In this document: positions 1-10,042 of the stretch, in pieces
How positions within the stretch are numbered: the first letter of the stretch is position 1
Layout: every line of letters starts with the position of its first letter
Assembly (NCBI GenBank): GCA_017442155.1
Contig: JAFSAU010000015.1
Span: forward strand, 20,307-84,306
Reading direction: 5' to 3'
DNA length: 64,000 nucleotides
DNA from: Clostridia bacterium
GTDB lineage: Bacteria > Bacillota > Clostridia > UMGS1883 > UMGS1540
Notes under the pieces: generated by a model
The model's database searches: none
The model's input: only the letters and a program-made list of their open reading frames with translations
What the model was told of the DNA's origin: nothing
Position numbers and translations under genes: made by a program

Positions 1-1
1 C

Positions 2-169
2 GCCGGATGCAATATTCTGACGATAAATCAGACAATCCCCATAAACGGTGTTGCCAGTATTACCATGACTTTGCAGACAGAAGCCATGCAGATGGAGTTT
101 GAAGAGATGGTGGACGCACTTTCAAGGCCAAAGGGCGTGCGTACCATGAATGTTTTAGGGAAACAGTAG
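2..169 (+). CDS. ACT domain protein, PheB/UPF0735-like, C-terminal part
   Basis: The window opens inside this gene. The reading frame starting at base 2 runs 55 codons to a TAG at 167-169. The residues LTINQTIPINGVA followed by ITM match the ACT-domain core of the PheB/UPF0735 family, small proteins thought to sense an amino acid. The N-terminus lies outside the window. It ends 21 bases before homoserine dehydrogenase, whose RBS lies in the gap, so the two are probably co-transcribed. A regulatory role in aspartate-family or aromatic amino-acid synthesis is inference from context. Confidence 0.75.
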   Translation, partial: AGCNILTINQTIPINGVASITMTLQTEAMQMEFEEMVDALSRPKGVRTMNVLGKQ

Positions 170-190
170 CGTAAAAAGGAGGAGACGCAT

Positions 191-1366
191 ATGATAAATA
201 TAGCAATTCTGGGCTTTGGCACGGTGGGAAGTGGCGTGTATGAGGTCCTGAAAAAGGATGGCGGCATAATTGCCGGCCGTGTAGGAGACGAGGTGCGGAT
301 TAAATATATTGTAGAAATCCGCGATTTCTCCGACCATCCGGATGCACAGCTTTTCACGAAGGATTACAGTGCTGTGCTGACAGATAATTCCGTTTCCGTG
401 GTTGTAGAAATGATGGGCGGCATTGAGCCTGCCTACAGCTTCACGAAGGATGCAATTCTGCACGGTAAAAGCGTGGTCACATCCAATAAGGCTCTCGTAG
501 CCGAAAAAGGGGCAGAGCTATTTGCACTGGCAAGAGAAAACGGCGTGTTCTATCGCTATGAAGCCAGTGTGGGCGGCGGCATTCCGGTCATCCGTCCCAT
601 CGGTACCTGCCTTGCGGCAAACCGCATTACCCGTGTGATGGGAATTCTGAATGGTACCACCAACTATATTCTGACGAAAATGATTGAAGAGGGGCAGTCC
701 TTTGAGACGGCACTGGCAGATGCCCAGAAAAAGGGGTATGCGGAGGCAGATCCCACCGCTGACGTGGAGGGACATGATACCTGCCGGAAGATTGCTATTT
801 TGGCCTCTCTGATTTTTGGTAAAAATGTGGATTATAAAAAGATTTCCACCGAAGGCATCACGGGCGTGGAGCCGGAGGATGTGGAATATGCCGAGGCGAT
901 GGATTCCAGTATTAAGCTGATTGGTATGGCAAGAATCGGCGAAGATAAGGTGTTTGCACGGGTTTCCCCCATGCTGATCCCGAACGACAGTCCGCTTGCC
1001 TGCGTAAAGGACGTATTTAATGCGGTTATGCTTACCGGTGACAATGTGGGCGATGTGATGCTTTACGGCAGCGGTGCCGGAAAGCTGCCGACGGCCAGCG
1101 CGGTGGTTTCTGACGTGATTGACATTGCCCGCGGCATTTCAGAAAACCGGCGGCTGGACTGGGAGGACGGTGATTCTTCATATGTAACACCGCTTTCGGA
1201 AACGAAAGTTACCTGCCTTATAAGAAGTAAAGAAGAAATTGAGGACGCTACCTGTATTGACATTGGTATTGAGGGCGAGAAGGGATATATTCTCCGGAAC
1301 TTTAAGGAAAGCGACCTGGAAGCACTTTTGAAACGTGAAGGCGTAATAAAGTGCATCAGAATGTAA
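191..1366 (+). CDS. hom: Homoserine dehydrogenase
   Basis: Reduces aspartate semialdehyde to homoserine with NAD(P)H, the branch point towards threonine and methionine. The 391-residue protein begins with a Rossmann motif GFGTVG (8-13). The family segments SNKAL (98-102), ILNGTTNYI (152-160) and the catalytic block HDTCRK, with Asp196 and Lys200, are all present. A short divergent ACT-like tail follows from about residue 325, giving a protein slightly shorter than the usual 400-430. A strong AAGGAGGAG lies just upstream of the ATG. It sits directly before aspartate kinase, so the two feedback-controlled steps of the aspartate pathway are encoded together. Confidence 0.95.
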   Translation: MINIAILGFGTVGSGVYEVLKKDGGIIAGRVGDEVRIKYIVEIRDFSDHPDAQLFTKDYSAVLTDNSVSVVVEMMGGIEPAYSFTKDAILHGKSVVTSNKALVAEKGAELFALARENGVFYRYEASVGGGIPVIRPIGTCLAANRITRVMGILNGTTNYILTKMIEEGQSFETALADAQKKGYAEADPTADVEGHDTCRKIAILASLIFGKNVDYKKISTEGITGVEPEDVEYAEAMDSSIKLIGMARIGEDKVFARVSPMLIPNDSPLACVKDVFNAVMLTGDNVGDVMLYGSGAGKLPTASAVVSDVIDIARGISENRRLDWEDGDSSYVTPLSETKVTCLIRSKEEIEDATCIDIGIEGEKGYILRNFKESDLEALLKREGVIKCIRM

Positions 1367-1378
1367 AGTAGTTATTTT

Positions 1379-1405
1379 GGAAAACTGCCATTTATAGCAG
1401 TTTCC
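1379..1405 (+). other. Hairpin between hom and lysC
   Basis: GGAAAACTGC pairs with GCAGTTTCC across an 8-base loop in the gap between hom and lysC. No T-tract follows, so it is not a classical terminator. It may be a processing or stability hairpin, or chance. Confidence 0.3.
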
Positions 1406-1431
1406 TGCAAAATAAGAAAGGAAGAACGGAA

Positions 1432-2646
1432 ATGGGACTTATCGTACAAAAATTCGGCGGCTCATCCGTGGCGAATGCGGAGCGGGTGTTTCGCGTAGCC
1501 AATCGGATTAAGTCGTACTACGACAAGGGAAATTCAATTGTGGTAGTTGTATCTGCCCAGGGTGACACAACGGATGACCTTATTGCGAAAGCAAAGGAAA
1601 TTAATGACGCACCCACGAAAAGAGAAATGGATGTGCTTTTATCAAGCGGCGAACAGATTTCTATGGCACTTCTTGCCATGGCTCTTGAAAAGCTGGGTTG
1701 TCCGGCCATAAGCCTTACCGGCTGGCAGGCAGGAATCCGCACCGACGCAAAGTACAGCAGTGCGCGGATTGAGAGCATCAAAACAGAGAGAGTTCAGCGG
1801 GAGCTGGACCAGAAAAAGATTGTAATTGTGGCAGGATTTCAGGGGATTGACCGCTTTGACGATATCACAACCCTTGGCCGCGGCGGCTCCGATACGTCTG
1901 CTGTGGCACTGGCAGCGGCACTCCATGCAGACCTTTGTCAGATTTACACAGACGTAAAAGGCGTTTATACTGCAGACCCGCGTATTGTACCGGATGCGTC
2001 ACAGCTGGAGGACATTTCCTATGATGAAATGCTGGAGCTTGCAAGCCTTGGCGCGAATGTACTGCATAACCGCTCCGTTGAGGTGGCGAAAAAATATAAT
2101 GTAAACATGGAAGTGCTGTCAAGCTTCGAGGAAGCACCCGGCACAGTTGTTAAGGAGGTTAATAAGGTGGAAAAAATGATTATCAGGGGCGTAGCCCGCG
2201 ACAATGACGTGGCACGGATTTCTCTTACAGACATAGGCGATGAGCCGGGAAGAGCATTTACTCTCTTTTCCATTCTGGCAAAGAAGAATATCAACGTGGA
2301 TATTATTCTGCAGTCTATCGGCCGCGACAACAAAAAGGATATCAGCTTCACGGTGCCGGAGTCCTCTCTGGAGCTGGCTGTGGAAACGCTGAAGGAAAAT
2401 ATGGAGGTTATCGGTGCCAGCGGCATTCTGTATGATGCAGATGTTTCCAAGGTTTCCATTGTGGGTGCCGGTATGGTGTCGAACCCCGGTGTTGCGGCAA
2501 AAATGTTTGAGGCTCTTTACAACGCCAACATTAACATTAAGATGATTTCCACAAGTGAAATTAAGGTATCTGTTCTGGTTGCACGCAGAGAAGGCGAAGC
2601 GGCTGTCCGTGCAATTCATGATAAATTCAACCTTTCCAATATCTAA
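1432..2646 (+). CDS. lysC: Aspartate kinase
   Basis: Phosphorylates aspartate, the first step to lysine, threonine and methionine. The 404-residue protein starts with the kinase signature KFGGSSVANAERV (7-19). It contains the substrate-binding GRGGSDTSAVALAAAL segment near residue 150 and ends in two ACT domains from about residue 260 (VARISLTDIGDEPG; VSIVGAGMVSNPGVAAKMF), where amino-acid feedback would act. An AGAAAGGAAGAA tract precedes the ATG. It is monofunctional, not fused to homoserine dehydrogenase as in enterics. The next gene begins four bases after its stop. Confidence 0.96.
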   Translation: MGLIVQKFGGSSVANAERVFRVANRIKSYYDKGNSIVVVVSAQGDTTDDLIAKAKEINDAPTKREMDVLLSSGEQISMALLAMALEKLGCPAISLTGWQAGIRTDAKYSSARIESIKTERVQRELDQKKIVIVAGFQGIDRFDDITTLGRGGSDTSAVALAAALHADLCQIYTDVKGVYTADPRIVPDASQLEDISYDEMLELASLGANVLHNRSVEVAKKYNVNMEVLSSFEEAPGTVVKEVNKVEKMIIRGVARDNDVARISLTDIGDEPGRAFTLFSILAKKNINVDIILQSIGRDNKKDISFTVPESSLELAVETLKENMEVIGASGILYDADVSKVSIVGAGMVSNPGVAAKMFEALYNANINIKMISTSEIKVSVLVARREGEAAVRAIHDKFNLSNI

Positions 2647-2650
2647 GAGT

Positions 2651-3382
2651 ATGAAGGAAAATGTAATTATCGGAAGAAATCCGGTATTGGAAGCATTAAA
2701 GGCAGGGCGCACCATTGATAAGCTGTACATACGGCAGGGTGCGCCCGAGCCGACCCTTACAAAAATCGCAGGTATGGCACGGCGTGCCGGTATTCCTGTA
2801 ACGGAGGCCGATAAAAAAAGACTGGACCAGCTTTCGGACGGCGGTAATCATCAGGGTGTTGTGGCACAGGCGGGCATTTACGGTTATGTTTCCGTGGAGG
2901 AAATTCTGAAGAAAGCGGAGGATGCGGGCGAAGCTCCGTTTATTGTCCTTTGTGACCGTATTTGTGACCCTCATAACTTAGGTGCCATTATCCGCTCGGC
3001 GAATGCGGCCGGGGCGCACGGCGTGGTCATTACAAAGCACGACGGGGTAGGCGTGAACGCAACTGTGGACAAGGTGTCTGCAGGGGCGGTTTCTTTTACG
3101 CCTGTAGCGCGTGTATCGAGCCTTCCGAACACCATGGAAGAATTACAGAAAAAAGGCGTCTGGATTACAGGGGCAGACGGCACGGCAGACCGGTCTCTGT
3201 TTGAAGCGGACCTTTCCGGTCCCGTGGCGATTGTGGTCGGAAATGAAGGGGAAGGTATGAGCCGTCTGGTACGGGAAAAATGTGATTTTCTTGTTAAAAT
3301 TCCGATGCGCGGACAGACGGAATCATTAAATGCGTCCGTTGCGGCGGCACTTTTTATGTTTGAGGTGGCGAGAAAAAGATGA
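2651..3382 (+). CDS. rlmB: 23S rRNA 2'-O-methyltransferase, TrmH/RlmB type
   Basis: SpoU/TrmH-family methyltransferase, expected to methylate the 2'-O of a guanosine in 23S rRNA (G2251 in E. coli). The open frame extends back to 2555 inside lysC, but the family start KENVIIGRNPVLEAL fits the ATG at 2651, giving 243 residues. The RBS there is weak, so translation may be coupled to lysC. The three SpoU motifs are intact: DPHNLGAIIRSANAAGAHG, IVVGNEGEGMSRLV and IPMRGQTESLNASVAAA. The N-terminal L30e-like substrate-binding part is also present. It interrupts an otherwise aspartate-family operon and overlaps the next gene by four bases (ATGA). Confidence 0.93.
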   Translation: MKENVIIGRNPVLEALKAGRTIDKLYIRQGAPEPTLTKIAGMARRAGIPVTEADKKRLDQLSDGGNHQGVVAQAGIYGYVSVEEILKKAEDAGEAPFIVLCDRICDPHNLGAIIRSANAAGAHGVVITKHDGVGVNATVDKVSAGAVSFTPVARVSSLPNTMEELQKKGVWITGADGTADRSLFEADLSGPVAIVVGNEGEGMSRLVREKCDFLVKIPMRGQTESLNASVAAALFMFEVARKR

Positions 3383-4578
3383 AATATGTTGTAATATTGG
3401 CAGACGGTATGGCGGATTATCCCGTAGAAGCACTGGGAGGCAAAACGCCTATGGAAACTGCGGAAAAGCCTTGTATGGATGCTATGGCGGCGGCAGGGGA
3501 GCAGTTTCTTGTGAAAACCGTGCCGGATAATTTGAAACCGGGTAGCGATGTTGCAAATCTTACAGTAATGGGTTATAATACAAAGGATGTCTACACGGGG
3601 CGTTCACCGCTGGAAGCGGCAAGCATCGGCGTAAAGCTTAATGAGGATGAAACTTCGTTCCGTGCGAATCTTGTCAGTCTCGGCGGCGAAGAGGCATACG
3701 ATGCACTTTCGATGCTGGACTACAGTGCCGGTGAAATTTCAACGGAAGAAGCACGGGAAATTATAAAAACCCTGCAGGAAAAACTGGTACGAAAGAATTT
3801 TTCGCTGTATCCCGGCATCAGCTACCGGCATCTTTTGGTCTGGAAAAATGCAGGTGATATCGGGAATTTAACACCGCCCCACGATATTTCGGACAGACCT
3901 GTAAAAAACTATTTGCCCACATGCCGGGAAATCCGAAGTATTATGGAAGAAAGCCGTGAAATTCTGAAAGACCATCCCGTGAATGTCAAAAGACGGGAGA
4001 AGGGACTCCGCACGGCAGACTCTCTCTGGATTTGGGGGGAAGGAAAGAAACCGGAATTACCGGATTTCTATACGCTGTACGGCAAAAAGGGTGCGGTAAT
4101 TTCTGCCGTTGACCTTGTGCGCGGTATTGGCTTCCTTGCAGGAATGCAGGTCATTGATGTGCCGGGCGTGACGGGGAATATAGATACGAATTTTGCCGGC
4201 AAGGCAGAAGCGGCAGTGAAAACCCTTCTTTTGGACGGCAATGATTTTGTATATGTACACATGGAAGCCCCCGACGAATGCGGACATCGCGGCGAAACGG
4301 AAAACAAAGTCAAGTCCATTTCGATGATTGATTCGGAGGTTGTACAATATATTAAAACAAAACTCGAGGAGAGCGGCGAGGCTTTCCGTATGTTGATTCT
4401 GCCGGATCATCCGACGCCTATCTGTATTAAAACCCACGCAAGGGATCCGGTTCCCTGCCTTTTATATGACAGTCGGAAAAAGGGGAATGGGAAAGCCGTA
4501 TTTACGGAAAAAAGCGCGGCCGGCGGCCGGATGATTGATCCGGGATACGAGCTTATGCGTGAATTTATAGAAGCATAG
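3379..4578 (+). CDS. ApgM-family protein, proposed homoserine kinase
   Basis: 399-residue member of the cofactor-independent phosphoglycerate mutase family of archaeal (ApgM) type within the alkaline-phosphatase superfamily. Metal-site and nucleophile segments are visible: DGMADYPVEALGGKTPMETA at the start, GSDVANLTVMGYN with the presumptive nucleophile Ser, TGRSPLEAASIGV, HMEAPDECGHRGE and LPDHPTP. In many bacteria lacking ThrB, this subfamily (known as TIGR02535) lies beside hom and threonine synthase and is proposed to phosphorylate homoserine. The hom-lysC neighbourhood here supports that reading over glycolysis. No thrC or thrB is in the window. It overlaps rlmB by ATGA. Confidence 0.85.
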   Translation: MKYVVILADGMADYPVEALGGKTPMETAEKPCMDAMAAAGEQFLVKTVPDNLKPGSDVANLTVMGYNTKDVYTGRSPLEAASIGVKLNEDETSFRANLVSLGGEEAYDALSMLDYSAGEISTEEAREIIKTLQEKLVRKNFSLYPGISYRHLLVWKNAGDIGNLTPPHDISDRPVKNYLPTCREIRSIMEESREILKDHPVNVKRREKGLRTADSLWIWGEGKKPELPDFYTLYGKKGAVISAVDLVRGIGFLAGMQVIDVPGVTGNIDTNFAGKAEAAVKTLLLDGNDFVYVHMEAPDECGHRGETENKVKSISMIDSEVVQYIKTKLEESGEAFRMLILPDHPTPICIKTHARDPVPCLLYDSRKKGNGKAVFTEKSAAGGRMIDPGYELMREFIEA

Positions 4579-4604
4579 GATAAAAAGAAAGGAAAGAGTT
4601 TAAA

Positions 4605-5651
4605 ATGGGAAAGGTTAAACAGTTTTTAGAAAAAAAGAACGTAAATTTTTCTTTGAAACGTTACGGAATTGACGCGCTTGGCGCAATGGCGCAGGGGCTT
4701 TTTGCCTCCCTTTTAATTGGTACGATTCTGGATACATTGGGTGCACAGCTGGGTGTACAGATTCTGTGTGATATCGCGGTGTATGCCAAGGCTGTTACCG
4801 GTGTAGCTATGGCTGTGGCAATCGGGTATGCACTCCAGTGCCCGCCCCTCGTACTCTTTTCGCTGGCGGCGGTAGGACAGGCGGCGAATGCCCTTGGCGG
4901 CGCAGGCGGTCCGTTAGCTGTATATATCGTGGCGACAATTGCGGCTGAAGCAGGAAAACTTGTCAGCAAAGAAACGAAGATTGATATTCTGGTCACACCC
5001 ATTGTTACCATCGGTGTAGGTGTACTGCTTTCCATCTGGTGTGCACCGGCGATCGGACAGGCGGCCAGTGCTGTAGGCAGTGCCATTATGTGGGCCACAG
5101 AGCTGCAGCCCTTCCTGATGGGTATTCTGGTTTCCGTGATTGTGGGTATTGCACTTACATTGCCCATAAGCAGTGCGGCAATTTGTGCGGCACTTGGTCT
5201 TACAGGTCTTGCAGGCGGCGCGGCAGTGGCAGGCTGTTGTGCACAGATGGTTGGCTTTGCAGTCATGAGCTTCCGTGAAAACCGCTGGGGCGGTCTTGTG
5301 GCACAGGGGCTCGGCACCAGTATGTTGCAAATGGGGAACATTGTGCGAAATCCGAGAATCTGGATTGCTCCCACACTGGCTTCGGCGATTACCGGTCCGC
5401 TGGCAACCTGCGTTTTCAGACTGGAAATGAACGGTGCCGCTGTTTCCTCCGGCATGGGGACCTGCGGTATGGTCGGCCCCATCGGCGTATATACCGGCTG
5501 GGTCAATACCGGCATTACCATTACAGCAATGCACTGGATAGGCCTTGCGTTGATTGCCATTATTCTGCCGGCTGTGCTGACCTGGGGCTTCGGTCTTGTT
5601 TGCCGCAAAATCGGTTGGATAAAAGAAAATGATTTGAAACTGGATTTATAA
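4605..5651 (+). CDS. PfoR-type EIIC-like membrane protein
   Basis: Very hydrophobic 348-residue protein with about nine or ten membrane segments and a short charged N-terminus ([19 protein letters not shown]). It matches the PTS_EIIC_2 family, which includes PfoR, a protein annotated as a toxin-gene regulator in Clostridium perfringens. No EIIA, EIIB or HPr gene is nearby, so a role as a sugar-phosphorylating permease is uncertain and transport or regulation of an unknown solute is equally possible. GGAAAGAG precedes the ATG. The stop overlaps the next start by one base (TAATG), which suggests translational coupling with dus. Confidence 0.8.
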   Translation: MGKVKQFLEKKNVNFSLKRYGIDALGAMAQGLFASLLIGTILDTLGAQLGVQILCDIAVYAKAVTGVAMAVAIGYALQCPPLVLFSLAAVGQAANALGGAGGPLAVYIVATIAAEAGKLVSKETKIDILVTPIVTIGVGVLLSIWCAPAIGQAASAVGSAIMWATELQPFLMGILVSVIVGIALTLPISSAAICAALGLTGLAGGAAVAGCCAQMVGFAVMSFRENRWGGLVAQGLGTSMLQMGNIVRNPRIWIAPTLASAITGPLATCVFRLEMNGAAVSSGMGTCGMVGPIGVYTGWVNTGITITAMHWIGLALIAIILPAVLTWGFGLVCRKIGWIKENDLKLDL

Positions 5652-6604
5652 TGGATTTTAAGGATAAAGTGTTCTTAGCTCCAATGGCAGGTGTAAGTGA
5701 CCTTGCATTCCGGCAGATTTGCCGGGAAATGGGAGCGGATATGGCATATTCCGAAATGGTGAGTGCAAAGGCCCTGCAGTTCGGCGATAAAAAGACCTTT
5801 GCACTTATGCGTTTTGAGGAAGAGGAAAAGCCGCATGTGGTACAGCTTTTCGGGCATGAACCGAAGGTACTGGCTGAAGCGGCGGCACGGGTTTCGGAAT
5901 TTGCAGATATGATCGATATTAACATGGGCTGTCCCGCCCCCAAGATTACCGGGGGTGGAGACGGATCGGCCCTGATGCGGAATATTCCGCTGGCGGCAGA
6001 AATTGCACGGGCGACCGTGCGTGCGTCCTCTGTGCCGGTTACAGTGAAAATCCGGAAAGGCTGGGAGACGGAAAATGCACCGGAAATGGCCCGCGCGCTG
6101 GAGGAAGAAGGAATTGCAGCTGTCACCGTGCACGGCAGGACCACACGGGAGCAGTACCGGGGACATGCCGATTGGGGCGTGATCGCCAGAGTAAAGCAGG
6201 CGGTGCACATTCCGGTCATTGGCAACGGTGATATTTTTACTGCAGAAGATGCTGAAAAAATGCGGATGGAGACAGGATGCGACGCGGTAATGATTGGCCG
6301 GGGTGCGATGGGGAATCCGTTCATTTTCAGAGAAATCCGGGAAACCAGGCAGTTTGGCCGGGTGAGAACTGTTTGTACGGCATGGGAACGGGTGCAGGTC
6401 TGCCTCGATCAGCTTCGCCGGATGGAGCAGTATAAAGGTCCACGGACGGCTATTTTAGAGGCGCGGAAGCACGCCGCCTGGTATATCCACGGCCGCCCGG
6501 GAGCGGCCGCGGCGCGGGAGAAGATTAACCGGGCTGTTACATACAAGGAAATGGAAGAAATTCTTTCGGCTTTTGCGGAAGGACAAAGAGAGGAAACGGA
6601 ATGA
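5651..6604 (+). CDS. dus: tRNA-dihydrouridine synthase
   Basis: FMN-dependent reduction of uridines in tRNA. The 317-residue protein starts with the family motif [20 protein letters not shown]. It carries the catalytic-cysteine segment INMGCPAPK near residue 95, the substrate-binding [16 protein letters not shown] with its phosphate-site His and Arg, and [11 protein letters not shown] and IGRGAMGNP for FMN phosphate binding. The length is typical for DusB-like enzymes. It is embedded in a run of RNA-modification genes with mnmG and rsmG, and overlaps its neighbours by one base upstream and four downstream. Confidence 0.94.
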   Translation: MDFKDKVFLAPMAGVSDLAFRQICREMGADMAYSEMVSAKALQFGDKKTFALMRFEEEEKPHVVQLFGHEPKVLAEAAARVSEFADMIDINMGCPAPKITGGGDGSALMRNIPLAAEIARATVRASSVPVTVKIRKGWETENAPEMARALEEEGIAAVTVHGRTTREQYRGHADWGVIARVKQAVHIPVIGNGDIFTAEDAEKMRMETGCDAVMIGRGAMGNPFIFREIRETRQFGRVRTVCTAWERVQVCLDQLRRMEQYKGPRTAILEARKHAAWYIHGRPGAAAAREKINRAVTYKEMEEILSAFAEGQREETE

Positions 6605-7404
6605 AGGTTGCAGCAATTACCGGTGCTTCCGGTGGAATTGGCCGGGCAACGGCACAGCTGCTGGCGGATGAATACCGGGTTTACGACCTGAGCCGCAGCG
6701 GCACTGACAGCGGAAATATTGTACATATCGACGCGGACGTGACAAACGAGGAAAGTCTGTCCGCGGCATTTTCGCGTATCCGGGCGCGGGAAGGGCGGCT
6801 GGACCTTCTTATCTGCAACGCAGGTATCGGCATTGCCGCGGCGGCCGAATTTACAGATGCCGCGGCGGCCGGACACCAGATGAATGTGAATTTCTTCGGC
6901 GTGTATCTTGCCTGTAAGCACGCGATGCCTCTTCTGCGGGAGACGGGCGGGCGGATTGTGGCAGTCAGCTCCGCGGCGGCAGAATTTCCCATACCGTTTC
7001 AGAGTTTTTATTCCGCTTCCAAAGCGGCGGTAAACACCTTTATCTGTGCACTTCGGAACGAAGTGAGGGCCTTTGGCGTTTCGGTTTGTGCCGTTATGCC
7101 GGGGGATACGAAAACGGGATTTACCGATGCGCGGAAAAAAGATTTTGCAGGGGAGGATATTTACGGCGGAAGGATTGCCCCTTCGGTGGCTGTTATGGAG
7201 AAGGATGAGAAAAACGGAATGCCGGTGGAGCGCGTTGCCCGTACAATTTTCCGGGCGGCAAAGAAGCGGCATGTACGCCCGCTCTACACGGCAGGGCTAA
7301 AATACAAGCTGTTTGTAGCAGTAAAAAAACTATTTGGAACGACAGTGGTAAACTGGCTGATTGGGCTTTTATATATCAAAAAACCGAAAAAGGAGGCGCA
7401 GTAG
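6601..7404 (+). CDS. SDR-family oxidoreductase
   Basis: 267-residue short-chain dehydrogenase/reductase. The cofactor motif [10 protein letters not shown] lies at residues 7-16, NAG (CNAGIG) in the middle, the catalytic Ser in VSSAAAEF, and the Tyr-Lys pair in YSASKAA. The basic C-terminal tail (KKPKKEAQ) follows a hydrophobic stretch, LIGLLYIKK, which could associate with membrane. The substrate cannot be told from sequence. The gene begins with a four-base overlap with dus and ends immediately before the GTG of mnmG, so it belongs to the same transcript. Confidence 0.88.
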   Translation: MKVAAITGASGGIGRATAQLLADEYRVYDLSRSGTDSGNIVHIDADVTNEESLSAAFSRIRAREGRLDLLICNAGIGIAAAAEFTDAAAAGHQMNVNFFGVYLACKHAMPLLRETGGRIVAVSSAAAEFPIPFQSFYSASKAAVNTFICALRNEVRAFGVSVCAVMPGDTKTGFTDARKKDFAGEDIYGGRIAPSVAVMEKDEKNGMPVERVARTIFRAAKKRHVRPLYTAGLKYKLFVAVKKLFGTTVVNWLIGLLYIKKPKKEAQ

Positions 7405-9273
7405 GTGGAAAACAACAGGTATGACGTCATTGTGGTTGGCGGCGGCCATGCGGGTTGTGAGGCGGCGGCAGCGGCGGCCCGGGTGGGCGCAAGAACGCTG
7501 CTTTTTTCCATGAGTCTGGATTTTCTGGCCTCCATGTCCTGCAATCCCAATATCGGCGGCAGTGCCAAGGGCCATCTGGTCCGGGAAATTGACGCTCTCG
7601 GCGGTGTGATGGGAAAGGCGGCAGATGCCACATTTTTACAGTCACGCCTTCTCAACACCGGGAAGGGGCCGGCAGTACACGCACTCCGCGCCCAGACCGA
7701 TAAGTGGAATTATATGCGGGAGATGAAACGCCGCATGGAGGAAACCGAGGGGCTGGATGTGCGCCAGGCCGAGATTGTGGAAATCCTGGCCGATGACGGG
7801 CATGTGAAGGGGGTAAAAACCCATCTCGGAGCCGAGTTTTACGCTCCGGCTGTGGTGATTGCCACGGGCACCTATCTGAACGGAAAAATCATCACCGGCG
7901 AACATAGTCACGCCGGCGGGCCGGACGGTATGTTTCCGGCGGCGGAGCTGGCAAAATCTTTAGCAAGCCTCGGGATTCCTCTTCGACGCTTCAAAACGGG
8001 GACACCGCCCCGCATCAGCCGCCGAAGTCTGGATTTTTCCAAAATGGAACCCCAGTACGGTGATGAGGTAATTACGCCTTTTTCCTTTGAAACGACAGGA
8101 AAACTTGAAAATCAGGTGGCTTGTTATCTGACATATACAAATGAAAAAACACATGAAATTATCCGGAATAATCTGCACCGTGCGCCCATGTTCAGCGGCG
8201 TAATCGAAGGTGTAGGAGCACGGTACTGTCCGTCTATTGAAGATAAGGTGGTCCGTTTTTCTGAGCGGGAACGGCATCAGCTTTTCATTGAGCCGATGGG
8301 CCTGGATACCGATGAAATGTATGTTTCCGGCCTTTCCACCTCCCTTCCTGAGGATGTGCAGGAAGAAATGCTCCATACAATTCCCGGCCTTGAAAATGCA
8401 GTGATTATGCGGGCTGGATATGCGATTGAGTATGATTGCTGTGACCCGCTGGAGCTGGAAAGCACGCTGGAGAGTAAGCGTATCCGCGGTCTGTATGGCG
8501 CAGGACAGTTTAACGGAACCTCCGGATATGAGGAGGCGGCGGCCCAGGGCCTGGTGGCCGGGGCAAACGCAGCATTGAAGTTACAGAACAAGCCCCCGCT
8601 TATCATTGGCCGGGATGAGGGATATGTGGGCGTTCTGGTTGACGATTTGGTGACAAAAGGAACGAACGAGCCGTATCGGATGATGACCTCCCGTGCAGAG
8701 TACCGTCTGCTTCTCCGGCAGGATAATGCGGATGCCCGTCTGACGCCGAAGGGGTATGCCGCCGGACTTATCCGTGAAGAAAGATATGCTGCATTTACAG
8801 AAAAACAGCATCAGATTGAGCAGGAAATGTATCGGCTGGAAAAAACGTCCCTGCCGCCAACGGAGCAATTACGTGAAATCATGACTGCAGCCGGATGCGA
8901 GCCGGTGGAAACCGGGATTCGCATTGCGGACCTTCTGCGCCGCCCGCAGATTTCCTATGCGGCACTTGCTCCCGTAGATGTGGCGCGGCCGGATCTTCCG
9001 GCAGAGGTGTGCCGGGAGGCAGAAATCCGTATTAAATACGCCGGGTATATTGAACGGCAGAAAAAGGCGGTGGCGCAGTTCCGGAAACTGGAGGACAGAG
9101 TGCTTCCGGAGGGAATGAACTATATGGAACTGGAAGGGCTCTGCACGGAAGCCCGGCAGAAGCTGACCCGTCATCAGCCGAAAAACCTGGGACAGGCATC
9201 CCGGATTTCCGGTGTACGGCCTGCGGATATCAGCGTACTGCTTGTATACCTTGAAAAGGGGAAATTACAGTAA
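7405..9273 (+). CDS. mnmG: tRNA U34 carboxymethylaminomethyl modification enzyme MnmG (GidA)
   Basis: FAD-dependent partner of MnmE that installs carboxymethylaminomethyl groups on the wobble uridine of certain tRNAs. The 622 residues match the family length. The FAD motif [10 protein letters not shown] sits at the start, followed by the hallmark [18 protein letters not shown], the [13 protein letters not shown] segment, and the second signature [14 protein letters not shown]. Translation starts at a GTG directly after the stop of the SDR gene, with AAGGAGG upstream. It overlaps rsmG by one base. mnmE and yidC, often upstream in Firmicutes, are not here. Confidence 0.97.
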   Translation: MENNRYDVIVVGGGHAGCEAAAAAARVGARTLLFSMSLDFLASMSCNPNIGGSAKGHLVREIDALGGVMGKAADATFLQSRLLNTGKGPAVHALRAQTDKWNYMREMKRRMEETEGLDVRQAEIVEILADDGHVKGVKTHLGAEFYAPAVVIATGTYLNGKIITGEHSHAGGPDGMFPAAELAKSLASLGIPLRRFKTGTPPRISRRSLDFSKMEPQYGDEVITPFSFETTGKLENQVACYLTYTNEKTHEIIRNNLHRAPMFSGVIEGVGARYCPSIEDKVVRFSERERHQLFIEPMGLDTDEMYVSGLSTSLPEDVQEEMLHTIPGLENAVIMRAGYAIEYDCCDPLELESTLESKRIRGLYGAGQFNGTSGYEEAAAQGLVAGANAALKLQNKPPLIIGRDEGYVGVLVDDLVTKGTNEPYRMMTSRAEYRLLLRQDNADARLTPKGYAAGLIREERYAAFTEKQHQIEQEMYRLEKTSLPPTEQLREIMTAAGCEPVETGIRIADLLRRPQISYAALAPVDVARPDLPAEVCREAEIRIKYAGYIERQKKAVAQFRKLEDRVLPEGMNYMELEGLCTEARQKLTRHQPKNLGQASRISGVRPADISVLLVYLEKGKLQ

Positions 9274-9968
9274 TGGATGTATTAAAAAAGGGCCTTATGG
9301 CTTTTGATATTACGCCGACAGAAACAATTTGCGAACAGTTTTCTGCCTACGAAAAACTGCTTGTAGAGTGGAATGGAAAAATGAATCTGACGGCCATTAC
9401 CGACCACGACGGCGTGGTGAACAAACATTTTGTGGACAGTATCAGTTGTCAGGCACTTCTTCCCCACGGGGCGAGCGTGGCGGATGTGGGCACCGGGGCC
9501 GGTTTTCCCGGCTTACCACTGAAAATTGTGCGGCCGGATCTTCGCGTTACGCTGCTGGATGCCCTTGCCAAACGGCTGACCTTCCTGGATGCCGTGATAG
9601 AAGAGCTGGGACTGGAAAATGTGGAAACTGTGCACATGCGGGCTGAAGATGCGGGACATAGTGCTCTCAGAGAGGCCTTTGACGCAGTGACGGCCCGCGC
9701 GGTGGCCGGCCTGCCCGTCCTTTGCGAATATTGTATGCCGCTGGTAAAAAAGGGCGGCCTGTTTTTGGCGATGAAGGGAACGGAAGGAGCGGTAGAAGCC
9801 CAAAATGCAGAAAAAGCCGTAAAAATTTTAGGCGGTGAAGTTGTGGAAATTCGTGACGTATCGTGGCAGGATTTGTCGCACACCGTCGTCGTTATACAGA
9901 AAACGGGACAAACTCCGACAAAATACCCCCGGAAGGCAGGAAAACCGCAAAAATCTCCGATTTCTTGA
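9273..9968 (+). CDS. rsmG: 16S rRNA (guanine-N7)-methyltransferase RsmG (GidB)
   Basis: SAM-dependent methylation of G527 (E. coli numbering) in 16S rRNA. The 231-residue protein contains the early family motif LLVEWNGKMNLTAI, the SAM-binding DVGTGAGFPGLPLKI, the helix VTLLDALAKRLTFLD, and the typical C-terminal TPTKYPRKAGKPQKSPI. The TAATG junction with mnmG and the identical pairing in most Bacteria support the call. Its last codons form the left arm of an intrinsic terminator. Confidence 0.97.
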   Translation: MDVLKKGLMAFDITPTETICEQFSAYEKLLVEWNGKMNLTAITDHDGVVNKHFVDSISCQALLPHGASVADVGTGAGFPGLPLKIVRPDLRVTLLDALAKRLTFLDAVIEELGLENVETVHMRAEDAGHSALREAFDAVTARAVAGLPVLCEYCMPLVKKGGLFLAMKGTEGAVEAQNAEKAVKILGGEVVEIRDVSWQDLSHTVVVIQKTGQTPTKYPRKAGKPQKSPIS

Positions 9969-9992
9969 TAAAAAAGAAGTCGGAATTTTTTT
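9956..9992 (+). terminator. Intrinsic terminator after rsmG
   Basis: TCCGATTTCTT pairs with AAGAAGTCGGA (one G-T wobble) across a 7-base loop and is followed by a run of seven T. The left arm overlaps the rsmG stop codon. It would end the long amino-acid and tRNA-modification transcript. Confidence 0.85.
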
Positions 9993-9993
9993 C

Positions 9994-10022
9994 TTTACAA
10001 ATATGGAAAATTATGGTAATAT
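9994..10022 (+). promoter_or_regulatory. Sigma-A type promoter for noc
   Basis: TTTACA, 17 bases, TAATAT, placed between the rsmG terminator and the noc start. It gives noc its own transcription start. Confidence 0.55.
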
Positions 10023-10042
10023 TTTCCTGAGGTGATGCATAT

